NCBI RefSeq assembly: GCF_001634365.1
Contig: NZ_CP014578.1
Coordinates: forward strand, 2,790,001 to 2,854,000
Direction: 5' to 3'
Source: Paraburkholderia phytofirmans OLGA172
GTDB taxonomy: Bacteria; Pseudomonadota; Gammaproteobacteria; Burkholderiales; Burkholderiaceae
DNA length: 64,000 bases
Within the stretch, counting starts at the first letter, position 1. Each line of letters starts with the position of its first letter. The position numbers were made by a program, and so were the translations under genes. The notes beneath the pieces are model-generated. The model ran no database searches, was not told the DNA's origin, and saw only the letters and a list, made by a program, of their open reading frames with translations. Of this stretch, positions 45,055-53,817 are shown in pieces.

Positions 45055-47406
45055 ATGCTGATACGCACCCCCATGAGCTCGCGCCCCGCGGAGCCTGCGC
45101 TGTTTGCGCGCGAGGCCGGACGCGAACGATATCGCGTGGCGGGCGGCGGCCTCACGGTCGTCGCGCTCACGCCCGGCGATACCTTGCAGATCGTCGATAT
45201 CGAAGGCCGGCAGCCCTGCGAACTGATGGCGTTCGATGCGCAAGGCAAAGCCGCGCTGGGCGCGCTCGAACTGCGAGCCTCGGCCGACGCATCATTCATT
45301 GCGAGTCTTTTGCATGACGGCCCGCCCACGACTGTGCTGACCGGTCTACTCAAGCGCGGCGTCGATGCGAGCGCACGGCAGCCCGCGGCGACCATCTGGA
45401 GCGGCGATACGCCGGCGGGTTTTACCCGCGAGCTCGTGGCCGCCGGAGCACTGCTCGTCATCGTCGCCGCGCCGGGCATCGCAAGCGCAATCGATTCGCA
45501 GAATCCGCCCACCGGTTTGCGTCTCACGATCGATCGCGCGAATCCCGCGCTGCTCGCCGCGCCGCCGCTTCCCGCTCCGCTGGCCGACGTACTGAACGAC
45601 TTCACGATCCGGCCCGGCATGGCCACCGCGTACACGGTGCGCGCGGGGGAATACATTCAGGTGCTGGACGTCGCGGGCCGGCAATGTTCGGATTTCGTCG
45701 CCTTCGATCTCGCCGCGCTGGATCGAAACGAAGAACTCGACCTCGACCAGACCGTGACGAGAACGCTGAACGGCAATGCGTATCCCGCACCCGGCCTGTT
45801 CTCGAAGTTCTTCAATCGACGCATGCAGCCCATGCTCGAAGTCGTACGCGACACGGTGGGACGTCACGACTCATTTGCACTGGCGTGCGCGGCTCGCTAT
45901 TACGAAAGCCAGGGCTACTTCGGCCATAGCAACTGCAGCGACAACATGAGCCGCGCCCTCACCGCTTTCAACGTGGCGCCGCGCCCCGGCTGGCCCGCGA
46001 TCAATTTCTTCTTCAACACCGGCATCAACGCACATCAGCAGATGACGCTCGATGAACCGTGGTCGCGCCCCGGCGACTACGTGCTGATGCGCGCGCTGAC
46101 CGATCTCGTCTGCGTGAGCTCCTCCTGCCCCGACGACATCGATCCCGCGAACGGCTGGAATCCGACCGATATCCAGATCCGCGTCTATCCGAACAAGGAA
46201 CGTTTCTCCATTGCCATGGCTACCCGAACCACGCCCGATGCCGAACCGGTCCTGACCCGCGAGTCAGGCTTTCATGCAAAGACGTCGGCGCTCACCCGCC
46301 ATTTCACCGACTATCGCGGCTGGTGGCTGCCCACGCACTACGAGGGTTTCGGCACCGTCGAAGAATACTTCGGCTGCCGGGAGCGCGTCGCCATGATGGA
46401 TCTGTCCGCGCTTCGCAAGTTCGAGATCATCGGTCCCGACGCGGAAGCCCTGTTGCAATACTGCCTGACGCGCGACGTCCGGCGCCTCGCTGTCGGTCAG
46501 GTCGTGTATTCGGCGATGTGTTATCCGCACGGCGGCATGCTCGACGACGGCACGCTGTTGCGCCTTGGTCCGGACAATTTCCGCTGGATTTGCGGCGAAG
46601 ACTACGCCGGTGTCTGGCTACGCGAACAGGCCGCAGCGCTCGGCATGAAAGTGTGGATCAAATCGGCCTCGGATCAGATTCACAATCTGTCGATTCAGGG
46701 ACCGCTGAGCCGCGAGTTGCTCAAGCAGATGGTGTGGACGCCGCCCACCCAGCCGGCGCTCGAGAACCTCGGCTGGTTCCGCTTTCTGGTCGGCCGGCTC
46801 GACAACTACGAGGGCTGTCCAATCATGGTCTCGCGCACTGGCTATACCGGTGAACTCGGCTATGAAGTCTGGTGTCATCCGCAGGACGCCGAACGCGTGT
46901 GGGACCGCCTGTGGTCGACTGGGCAACCACTAGGCATGGTCCCGCTCGGACTGAACGCGCTCGATATGCTGCGCGTCGAAGCCGGCCTGATCTTCGCCGG
47001 GTACGAGTTCACCGACGAGACCGATCCGTTCGAAGCAGGCATCGGCTTTTCGGTGCCGCTGAAGAGCAAAGCCGACGACTTCATCGGTCGTGACGCGTTG
47101 CTTGCCCGCAGTGCGCATCCGCGGCACAAGCTGGTCGGGCTGGAACTCGACGGCAATGAGCCAGCGCATCACGGAGACTGCGTGCATGGGCAACACAACG
47201 CGCGGGCGCAGATCGGCGTGGTCACGAGCGGCGTGCGTTCGCCGATACTCGGCAAGAACATTGCGCTGTGCCGGATCGACATCACCCATGCCGAACCGGG
47301 CACGCATGTGCAGATTGGCAAGATCGACGGACATCAGAAACGCATCGATGCGCGAGTCGTGGCGCCGATCTTTTACGATCCGGACAAGAGCCGCGTCCGC
47401 GCCTGA
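45055..47406 (+). CDS. tdm: Trimethylamine N-oxide demethylase/aldolase
   Basis: The 783-residue protein converts trimethylamine N-oxide to dimethylamine and formaldehyde. It consists of two DUF1989-like N-terminal parts (about 1-400) carrying the metal site, and a C-terminal GcvT-like domain (about 410-775, MMDLSALRKFEIIGPDAEAL, MVSRTGYTGELGYEVWCHPQ) that captures formaldehyde on tetrahydrofolate. The zinc ligands expected from the characterised Methylocella enzyme fit H291 and C294 (YFGHSNCSDN) and C358 (in CVSSSCPDD), with the same 64-residue spacing between the two cysteines as I recall for that enzyme. Start ATG 45055 is the first after tmm; no better start is seen. Confidence 0.92.
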   Translation: MLIRTPMSSRPAEPALFAREAGRERYRVAGGGLTVVALTPGDTLQIVDIEGRQPCELMAFDAQGKAALGALELRASADASFIASLLHDGPPTTVLTGLLKRGVDASARQPAATIWSGDTPAGFTRELVAAGALLVIVAAPGIASAIDSQNPPTGLRLTIDRANPALLAAPPLPAPLADVLNDFTIRPGMATAYTVRAGEYIQVLDVAGRQCSDFVAFDLAALDRNEELDLDQTVTRTLNGNAYPAPGLFSKFFNRRMQPMLEVVRDTVGRHDSFALACAARYYESQGYFGHSNCSDNMSRALTAFNVAPRPGWPAINFFFNTGINAHQQMTLDEPWSRPGDYVLMRALTDLVCVSSSCPDDIDPANGWNPTDIQIRVYPNKERFSIAMATRTTPDAEPVLTRESGFHAKTSALTRHFTDYRGWWLPTHYEGFGTVEEYFGCRERVAMMDLSALRKFEIIGPDAEALLQYCLTRDVRRLAVGQVVYSAMCYPHGGMLDDGTLLRLGPDNFRWICGEDYAGVWLREQAAALGMKVWIKSASDQIHNLSIQGPLSRELLKQMVWTPPTQPALENLGWFRFLVGRLDNYEGCPIMVSRTGYTGELGYEVWCHPQDAERVWDRLWSTGQPLGMVPLGLNALDMLRVEAGLIFAGYEFTDETDPFEAGIGFSVPLKSKADDFIGRDALLARSAHPRHKLVGLELDGNEPAHHGDCVHGQHNARAQIGVVTSGVRSPILGKNIALCRIDITHAEPGTHVQIGKIDGHQKRIDARVVAPIFYDPDKSRVRA

Positions 47407-47456
47407 ACGGCAGCAGCACGGGCCCCGGCGTGCGCAAAGGCGCGCGGCTTGCGCCA

Positions 47457-47481
47457 GGTGGCGCGGCGGGGCGGCGCCACC
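47457..47481. terminator. GC hairpin between convergent tdm and phosphatase/kinase genes
   Basis: GGTGGCGC (47457-47464) pairs with GCGCCACC (47474-47481) around a 9-nt loop. It lies between two convergent stops. No U-tract follows, so termination would be weak or Rho-assisted. Confidence 0.3.
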
Positions 47482-47489
47482 AACCCCGC

Positions 47490-49307
47490 TCAATGCCGCA
47501 TCAAGGACCACAATAGCAGCGCCAGCAACAGCACCACGACCATCTGCCAGAACAGCACCGGATCGCTCTCGAGCAAGGGCTTGCGCCGAATCGGCGCCAT
47601 CGCGTCCCGACCGCTCGAGAAACGTTCGAGGTCAGCGCAGACTTCGAGCACGTCCTGATACCTGCGCGCCGGATCGGGCTGCAGGGCTTTCTCAAGCACC
47701 AGGTCGAGCCATTGCGGCGCGTCCGGCCGGTACTGATAGAGCGGCACGCGGCCATTAAAACCATAGGGCAGCTTGCCGCCGCTAAACAGCCGGTACAGGG
47801 TCACGCCATACGCGAACACCTCGGAGCGCGCATCGCCCTGTGCGCCCTTCATCAATTCAGGCGCCATATAAGCGGGCGAGCCCGGTGCGACGTCGGGGCC
47901 CGGCAACTGCATGCCGGGCATATAACCGAAACCGAGATCGAGCAGGCGCGTGCTATTGCCCCACATCACCAGCACGTTCTCGGGTTTGATATCGCGATGG
48001 AAGATATTGCGGCGATTCAGCACGTCGATCGAACGGCCCAGCTGCCGCGCGATCTCGAGCGCACGCGGCAGCGCCATGGGCTGAGGCGCCGCCAGCAGTT
48101 TTTCGAGCGTGATGCCTGCGCCGAGCGGCATCACCACATAGAGCCGGGTTTGCCGGTCGGCATCGACCGGCATCGGCGCGAGCACGCCATCGTCGCCGAT
48201 CTTGCCGGCCAGCCAGCGCTCGCGCACGATCGACTGGCGCACGTTCTCGTCCTGCTCGACACGCGGCTTGGGAAACTTGAGCGCCAGCGGCGTGCTCGGA
48301 TCGGCCAGATCGTAGCCGGCGAAAATCCGCGAATAGAAGCCATCGCTCAACACGCTCTTGAGCAGATATCCATCGACCACGTCGCCGGCGTCGGGCACGG
48401 CCGGAATCGGCAAGGCGCCGACCACCCGCTCAAGGTAACCGACATCGAGCAAAGGCAGCTCGCCCACATCGAGCACCGCGCTCGTCACGTCGTCATGCGA
48501 GCCGCGCGTCACCGCCAGCGCGCCGAGCCGGCGTGCAGTTTCGAGCGCACCGCTGCGCGCCGCCAGCACCGTCTGCAACTCGCGCATCGGCACGCGGCGA
48601 TAGAGCCCATCGGAGCACATCAGCAGGCGGTCGCCCTCGCGCAGCTCAAGGGTTTCGATGCGCGTCACCAGCGTCGGAAGCATGCCGACCGCATGCGCCA
48701 CATAAGAACCGAAGGCGACTGGCACCACGTCGTCATCGCCAAGCTGGGTCAATTGGCCATCGCGCAGCAGATACAGCCGCACATCGCCGGCCGCCACCAG
48801 ATACGCGGTAGCGCGACGCACGATCAGCGCCGCAAAGGACGCCGCCATCTGCGCCAATGCGGGATCGACGCGGCCGATCTGATGCAGCCAGCCGTGTATT
48901 GCCTCGAGCGCGCGTGCAGCGGCCACGCCGGGCTGCAAGGTGTCGGGGAGCCCGTAATAGGCATCGATAAAGGTCCGCACCGAGAGTTCGGCCGCGACCC
49001 GGCCGCCCTTGCTGCCGCTCACGCCATCGGCCAGCGCGATCACGCTGCCACGCGCGGCGCGCCCCGCCAGATCGCCGAGCATCACGCCGACGTAGTCTTC
49101 GTTGATGTGATCCTGCCCGCGGGCGCGGGCAGGGCAAGAGACACAGCCGATCTCGAGGGCGGCGCACTCGCCGCGCTCCGGCCGCAACTGCAAGTCGATT
49201 TCCTGGCCGCCCATGCCGCGACGGCTAGCAGGCCTTCCCTCTGGATCGTCTGGCATCCGGCCCGTGTTCGGTGCGGGCAAGCTATCCGGAGAGAAGGGTT
49301 CACTCAT
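47490..49307 (-). CDS. PP2C phosphatase fused to membrane Ser/Thr protein kinase
   Basis: The 605-residue protein has an N-terminal PP2C-type phosphatase (about 55-290; NEDYVGV, VIALADGVSGSKGGRVAAEL, LLMCSDGLYRRV, TRGSHDDVTSAVL), then a eukaryote-like kinase (about 305-570; LALKFPKPR lysine, NRRNIFHRDIKPENVLVMW, LLDLGFGYMPG with DLG in place of DFG, GSPAYMAPELMKG) and one C-terminal transmembrane helix (FWQMVVVLLLALLLWSLM). It both adds and removes phosphate on Ser/Thr of unknown targets. Its ATG directly follows the permease stop, so it is the last gene of gmaS-mgsABC-permease. A similar fusion occurs beside nitrogen-assimilation genes in pseudomonads, which suggests control of transport or amine assimilation (inference). 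Confidence 0.92.
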   Translation of the reverse strand: MSEPFSPDSLPAPNTGRMPDDPEGRPASRRGMGGQEIDLQLRPERGECAALEIGCVSCPARARGQDHINEDYVGVMLGDLAGRAARGSVIALADGVSGSKGGRVAAELSVRTFIDAYYGLPDTLQPGVAAARALEAIHGWLHQIGRVDPALAQMAASFAALIVRRATAYLVAAGDVRLYLLRDGQLTQLGDDDVVPVAFGSYVAHAVGMLPTLVTRIETLELREGDRLLMCSDGLYRRVPMRELQTVLAARSGALETARRLGALAVTRGSHDDVTSAVLDVGELPLLDVGYLERVVGALPIPAVPDAGDVVDGYLLKSVLSDGFYSRIFAGYDLADPSTPLALKFPKPRVEQDENVRQSIVRERWLAGKIGDDGVLAPMPVDADRQTRLYVVMPLGAGITLEKLLAAPQPMALPRALEIARQLGRSIDVLNRRNIFHRDIKPENVLVMWGNSTRLLDLGFGYMPGMQLPGPDVAPGSPAYMAPELMKGAQGDARSEVFAYGVTLYRLFSGGKLPYGFNGRVPLYQYRPDAPQWLDLVLEKALQPDPARRYQDVLEVCADLERFSSGRDAMAPIRRKPLLESDPVLFWQMVVVLLLALLLWSLMRH

Positions 49308-50753
49308 TTACTTTTTGCCGTGGGTCATCACGTCGCTTGTTTCCAGATCGTGCTCGATCTTCTCGAGCACCTGCGGCGAGCGCTTCTTGAGCATCAACAA
49401 CCAGACTGCGCCAACCAGCATATACGCAACGAACAGATACGGCAGGATGTTATACGGATAATCGGGCACCGGATACACGCTGCCGATCACCGCGCCGACC
49501 ATCGCCAGTGCGCCGAGCACGCCCCACAGCACGTTGATCGACTTGAGCTCGCCCTGCTTCTTCAGGTAGATCGGCGCCGAGATCGCAACCAGAAAATACG
49601 TGACCAGGAAGCCGAAGGTCGCGAACGTGCTGGTATAGCCGAAGGTGTTGAGCGGACCCGTGCCGAGCATCGCAATACACACGACGAAGGTCACGATCGA
49701 GGAAAACGCCACGGCCAGGTACGGTGTCTGGTGCGTGCGGTGCACCATACCCATCGAGCGGTGCACGAACTGGTAGCGGCCCATCGAATACAGCAGGCGG
49801 CTGGACGAGTTGATGCACGCAAGCACGCACGAGAACGCGCTGACCGAGGCGATCAGATAAAACACCGGGCCGAGCGGCGAGGCGCCGACGCTCGTGAGCA
49901 AGGTGTTGAGCACGGCCGAGTCGCCGCCGAGCTTGGCTGCGTCGTCGTGATAGGCGATCGTCATCGAATAGGCCACAAACATAAAGAACAGGCCCGACAG
50001 GATCAGGCTCCAGACCACCGCACGCGGAATCACGCGCAGCGGGTTCCTGGTTTCCTGGCCGAGCGAGGCCGCGCTTTCGAAACCCACGTACGAGAAGATG
50101 CCGAGCACCATGCCCTGCGCCATGCCCTTGCCGCTCACGCCCTGCAACCCCAGCTGCGCATGGTCGATGATATGGTCCGGATGCAGTGCGAGCACATAGA
50201 TCAGCACACCGCCCACGATCACCACCGAAGCGGCTTCGATCGCCAGCGACAGACGCGAGGAGAGCTTCACGTCACGTGCCGAGAAGAACCAGGCCAGGCC
50301 GACAAAGATCGTGTAGACCGCCCACGACGGGATATTGATGCCCCAGGCGGAAAAAGCGTTCTGCACGAACACCACGCCTGCGGCGCCAACCCCCATCGCA
50401 GTACCCACGTATGCCGCGATCATCCCCCAGCCGGCAATGCCGCCCGCCATCGGTCCAAGCGCGCGCGAGATATAGATAAAGAACGAACCCGCCGTCGCGA
50501 TCCGGCTCGAGAGCGCGATGATGCTCATGCTCACCAGCAGCAGCCCGAGCGTCGAAAGACCATAAATGAACCAGGTCCCCGCGCCGGCCAGCGCCGCGAT
50601 CGCGGTCACATTGATCGACGGCGTGAAGGTCGGAGAAAGGTTCGCGATGGATTGGCCGATCACCTCGGAAAAACCTAAAGTACCGGCACGCAAGCCGCCT
50701 GACGATGCGGGCGCTACTGGCGCTGCTTGCGTGCTGCTTTGCGGAGTGCTCAT
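49308..50753 (-). CDS. APC-superfamily permease of the methylamine operon
   Basis: The 481-residue inner-membrane protein has about 12 helices. APC features are LGFSEVIGQSIANLSPTFTP, ALSSRIATAGSFFIYISRAL and GIFSYVGFESAASLGQETRN. ATG 50753 has AGGAG about 8 nt upstream; the in-frame extension upstream lacks a start signal. It starts 80 bp after mgsC and is directly joined to the phosphatase/kinase gene. Position suggests uptake of methylamine, gamma-glutamylmethylamide or N-methylated amino acids; ammonium-type channels are not involved, as it is not an Amt protein. Confidence 0.9.
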   Translation of the reverse strand: MSTPQSSTQAAPVAPASSGGLRAGTLGFSEVIGQSIANLSPTFTPSINVTAIAALAGAGTWFIYGLSTLGLLLVSMSIIALSSRIATAGSFFIYISRALGPMAGGIAGWGMIAAYVGTAMGVGAAGVVFVQNAFSAWGINIPSWAVYTIFVGLAWFFSARDVKLSSRLSLAIEAASVVIVGGVLIYVLALHPDHIIDHAQLGLQGVSGKGMAQGMVLGIFSYVGFESAASLGQETRNPLRVIPRAVVWSLILSGLFFMFVAYSMTIAYHDDAAKLGGDSAVLNTLLTSVGASPLGPVFYLIASVSAFSCVLACINSSSRLLYSMGRYQFVHRSMGMVHRTHQTPYLAVAFSSIVTFVVCIAMLGTGPLNTFGYTSTFATFGFLVTYFLVAISAPIYLKKQGELKSINVLWGVLGALAMVGAVIGSVYPVPDYPYNILPYLFVAYMLVGAVWLLMLKKRSPQVLEKIEHDLETSDVMTHGKK

Positions 50754-50833
50754 ATGGGGCTCCTGATGGATTGGTGAATCAAGGTTGAATACGCTCAACT
50801 CTTCCACAGTCAAAAAAATCGAAACAACTTAAT

Positions 50834-52195
50834 TCATTTTGTCCACCCGGGAATCCACGAAGTACCCGCGAGCGGAATGCGCGCCATTGCCGCCGCCTCG
50901 ACCGTCAGCGCGACCAGATCCTCAGGTTCGAGGTGATGGACGTTCTGCTTGCCGCACGCACGCGCGATCGTCGTCAGTTCCATATTCAGCGTCTTCAGGT
51001 AGTTGCGTACGCGGCGCGACCCTTCATCCGGCTGGACACGTTGTTCGAGCACCGCGTCCTGCGTGGTTACGCCGACCGGGCACTTGCCCGTGTGGCAGTG
51101 ATGGCAGAAACCCGGCGACGTGTTCAACGCCGCGTAATCCGCCGCTGCCGGATGCAGTGCGCCGTTCTGAAAATACGTATCGCTGTTGCAGCCGAGCGCC
51201 ATCAGCATGCCCTGCCCGATCGCCACCGCGTCCGCGCCGAGCGCCAATGCCTTCGCCACGTCAGCACCGGTGCGGATGCCGCCCGATACGATCAGTTGTA
51301 CCTGGCCTTTCATATTCAGATCCTCGAGCGCATCGACGGCCTGGCGAACCGCGGCCAGCGTCGGAATGCCGACGTTCTCGATGAAGCAGGTCTGCGTCGC
51401 CGCCGTGCCACCCTGCATCCCGTCGATCACAACCACGTCCGCGCCCGCATGCACCGCAAGCTTGACGTCGTTGAACGTGCGGGTTGCGCCGACCTTCACG
51501 TAGATCGGTTTTTCCCAATCGGTGATTTCGCGCAGTTCCTGAATCTTGATCGCCAGATCGTCCGGGCCGGTCCAGTCAGGGTGACGGCTCGCCGAACGCT
51601 GGTCGACGCCGGCCGGCAAGGTGCGCATCGACGCGACGCGTGGATTGACCTTCTGCCCGAGCAGCATGCCACCGCCGCCCGGTTTCGCGCCCTGGCCGAT
51701 CACGATTTCGATCGCATCGGCGCGGCGCACGTCGTCCGGGTTGAAGCCATAGCGCGACGGCAGGCACTGATAGACCAGCGTCTTCGACGAGCGGCGTTCT
51801 TCCTGCGTCATGCCGCCGTCGCCGGTGGTGGTCGAGGTGCCCATCGCGGTCGCGGCCTGGCCGAGCGCTTCCTTCACGTTCGCGGACAGCGCGCCGAAGC
51901 TCATGCCGGCAATCGTGATCGGAATGTCGAGCACGACCGGTTTCCTGGCAAAGCGGGTACCGAGCACTGTCTGCGTTGCGCATTTCTCGCGGTACCCTTC
52001 GAGCGGATAACGCGACAGCGATGCGCCGAGAAACAGGAGATCGTCGAAATGCGGCACGCGGCGTTTCGCGCCCAGACCGCGAATTTCATAGAGGCCGCGC
52101 TGCGCGGCCGAGTGGATATAGTCGATCGTCTTGCGGTCGTAGCCTTGCGACTCTTCCTGCTGCAAACGGGCGAAGTGAACGGGTTTGGCTTCCAT
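50834..52195 (-). CDS. mgsC: N-methylglutamate synthase FMN/Fe-S subunit (glutamate synthase-like)
   Basis: The 453-residue protein is the FMN-binding glutamate-synthase domain as a separate subunit. It shows ITIAGMSFGALSANVKEAL, GGGGMLLGQKVNPRVASMRT, the FMN-phosphate strand VVVIDGMQGGTAATQTCFIE, LIVSGGIRTGADVAKALALG and the iron-sulfur cysteines CHHCHTGKCPVGV. With MgsA and MgsB it forms N-methylglutamate synthase, which transfers methylamine from gamma-glutamylmethylamide or glutamine analogues onto 2-oxoglutarate. The same set is sometimes named GlxD. It lies 25 bp after mgsB. Confidence 0.9.
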   Translation of the reverse strand: MEAKPVHFARLQQEESQGYDRKTIDYIHSAAQRGLYEIRGLGAKRRVPHFDDLLFLGASLSRYPLEGYREKCATQTVLGTRFARKPVVLDIPITIAGMSFGALSANVKEALGQAATAMGTSTTTGDGGMTQEERRSSKTLVYQCLPSRYGFNPDDVRRADAIEIVIGQGAKPGGGGMLLGQKVNPRVASMRTLPAGVDQRSASRHPDWTGPDDLAIKIQELREITDWEKPIYVKVGATRTFNDVKLAVHAGADVVVIDGMQGGTAATQTCFIENVGIPTLAAVRQAVDALEDLNMKGQVQLIVSGGIRTGADVAKALALGADAVAIGQGMLMALGCNSDTYFQNGALHPAAADYAALNTSPGFCHHCHTGKCPVGVTTQDAVLEQRVQPDEGSRRVRNYLKTLNMELTTIARACGKQNVHHLEPEDLVALTVEAAAMARIPLAGTSWIPGWTK

Positions 52196-52220
52196 GGAGA
52201 CCTTCTTCGAGAGCGTGTAT

Positions 52221-52910
52221 TCAATATTCCTGGTTCGCGTCGGCGTTCCAGTGATAGAGCGTGCGAGCGGAGGCGATCCGTTTGAACGACGCCGGGTCGT
52301 GGTCCATGCCGGCGGCGGTGAGCAGTGCGCGCACCGCGTCGATATCCGCCTGCGTCATCGGCTCGTACTGCGCGTCCGCGCCGAGCGATTTCACTTCGCC
52401 GCGCACGTACAGCACCGCTTCGTAAAGCGAGTCGCCGAGCGCATCGCCCGCATCGCCGCAGATCACCATGCGCCCGGCCTGAGCCATGAACGCCGAGAAG
52501 CTGCCGACCGAGCCGCCCACCACGATGTCGCCGCCCTTCAGCGAAATACCGCAACGCAGGCCCGCATCGCCGTCGATCACCAGCAGACCGCCATGCGCGG
52601 AAGCGCCCGCGCCGTTCGAGGCAAACCCCTTCACGTGCACCTTGCCGCTCATCATGTTTTCCGCGACGCCGGTGCCCGCGCTGCCGTCGATCTCGATCGT
52701 CGCGTGTTTGTTCATGCCGCCCGCGTAATAGCCGGCGTGACCTGCGATCGTCACCCGCATCGGCGCATCCACACCGACCGCGAGGTTATGCGCGCCGTTC
52801 GGCGCGACGACCATCACCGCCTGGCCTTCCAGTTCGCTCGCTGGTTTGTGCAAGAACTGGTTCAACTCACGGACCGTCGTGCGCTCCAGATCGAAAGTCA
52901 GGCTTTCCAT
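52221..52910 (-). CDS. mgsB: N-methylglutamate synthase GXGXG-domain subunit
   Basis: The 229-residue protein is a stand-alone GXGXG beta-helix domain, the third domain of glutamate synthase: VAENMMSGKVHVKGFASNGA, GASAHGGLLVIDGDAGLRCG, LKGGDIVVGGSVGSFSAF and MVICGDAGDALGDSL. The domain holds the other two subunits together and shapes the ammonia/methylamine tunnel. It overlaps mgsA by 13 bp and precedes mgsC by 25 bp. Also known as GlxC. Confidence 0.9.
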   Translation of the reverse strand: MESLTFDLERTTVRELNQFLHKPASELEGQAVMVVAPNGAHNLAVGVDAPMRVTIAGHAGYYAGGMNKHATIEIDGSAGTGVAENMMSGKVHVKGFASNGAGASAHGGLLVIDGDAGLRCGISLKGGDIVVGGSVGSFSAFMAQAGRMVICGDAGDALGDSLYEAVLYVRGEVKSLGADAQYEPMTQADIDAVRALLTAAGMDHDPASFKRIASARTLYHWNADANQEY

Positions 52911-53806
52911 ACATACATCTCCTCAGGTGCGGGTTCGAAGACCCTGGCGTTCTTGATATCGGGCAGATGCGCGAGCGAACGGAACTCGGAAGCGATCGCG
53001 ACGTAGTCGTCGTTTTCCGCGACCACCGCCGGCTTGCACGCGAACGGGTCACGAATCAGCGCGAGTTCGGTCGAGGTGCCCATCAGGAACGTGTAGAAGC
53101 CGTCGAGTTCTTCGAAACCCTTCTGCAATGCGACCGGCAGCGTGTCGCCTTCGCGCAGCCGCCATTCGAGAAAGCGGCAGGCGGCTTCGGTGTCGTTGTC
53201 GGTATCGAAGTGAATGCCTTGCGGTTCGAGCTTGCGGCGCACACCGTGCGCGTTGGACAGCGAACCGTTGTGAACCAGGCAGAAATCGTCGCCGGCCGTG
53301 AACGGATGGGCGCGGTCGGGCGTGACCGCCGATTCCGTCGCCATGCGTGTATGGCCGACCAGATGCGAGCCCTTCAGGTTCGCAAAGTCATAACGCCCGG
53401 CGACTTGCGACGGCGAGCCGATATCCTTGTACAGATCGATCGACCGTCCGCTCGAGAGCAGATACAGCTTCGGATAGCGTTCGCGCAGCCACGTCTTCAC
53501 GCGCTCGACGTTGCCTTGCACCGTCAGCACCGCATGATTGCCCTTCGCATCGACGCGGGCGGTCACGTCCATCGCCGCGTTCAATGCATCCAGCAGCGGT
53601 TGCCATGCGAAGTCCGCGCCTTCGTCGGTGAAACCCGCGTAGATGCTCAGCTTGCGCTGACTCGCATCGACCGGTTTGCCGAACACCGCGAGGCCCGCCG
53701 AATCCGGTCCGCGCTCGGTCATGCCGATCAGCATCGGCACCATCAGTTCGCCGAGCCGTTCGCGCAGTGCCGGCGTTTTGACCAGCAAGCCTACAATTCC
53801 GCACAT
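52898..53806 (-). CDS. mgsA: N-methylglutamate synthase glutamine amidotransferase subunit
   Basis: The 302-residue protein is a class II glutamine amidotransferase. It begins MCGIVGLLVKTPALRERLGE, so removal of the methionine frees the catalytic cysteine. Other features are VGHTRMATESAVTPDRAHPF, DDFCLVHNGSLSNAHGVRRK and TDNDTEAACRFLEWRLREGD. It is expected to hydrolyse the amide of gamma-glutamylmethylamide (or glutamine) and pass methylamine to MgsC. ATG 53806 has AAGGAG 7 nt upstream; a longer in-frame start (53881) would bury the cysteine and is rejected. It starts 11 bp after gmaS. Also known as GlxB. Confidence 0.92.
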   Translation of the reverse strand: MCGIVGLLVKTPALRERLGELMVPMLIGMTERGPDSAGLAVFGKPVDASQRKLSIYAGFTDEGADFAWQPLLDALNAAMDVTARVDAKGNHAVLTVQGNVERVKTWLRERYPKLYLLSSGRSIDLYKDIGSPSQVAGRYDFANLKGSHLVGHTRMATESAVTPDRAHPFTAGDDFCLVHNGSLSNAHGVRRKLEPQGIHFDTDNDTEAACRFLEWRLREGDTLPVALQKGFEELDGFYTFLMGTSTELALIRDPFACKPAVVAENDDYVAIASEFRSLAHLPDIKNARVFEPAPEEMYVWKA

Positions 53807-53817
53807 AGTGCTTCTCC

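Noticed and set aside
43461..45656. 731-codon minus-strand frame over tmm and tdm
   Set aside because: Antisense to two genes with clear catalytic motifs; composition is typical of shadow frames.
47712..50678. Very long open frame (988 codons) on the plus strand
   Set aside because: It is antisense to the phosphatase/kinase and permease genes, whose motifs are unmistakable; its product is His/Arg-rich without any domain. It results from GC-rich codon bias.
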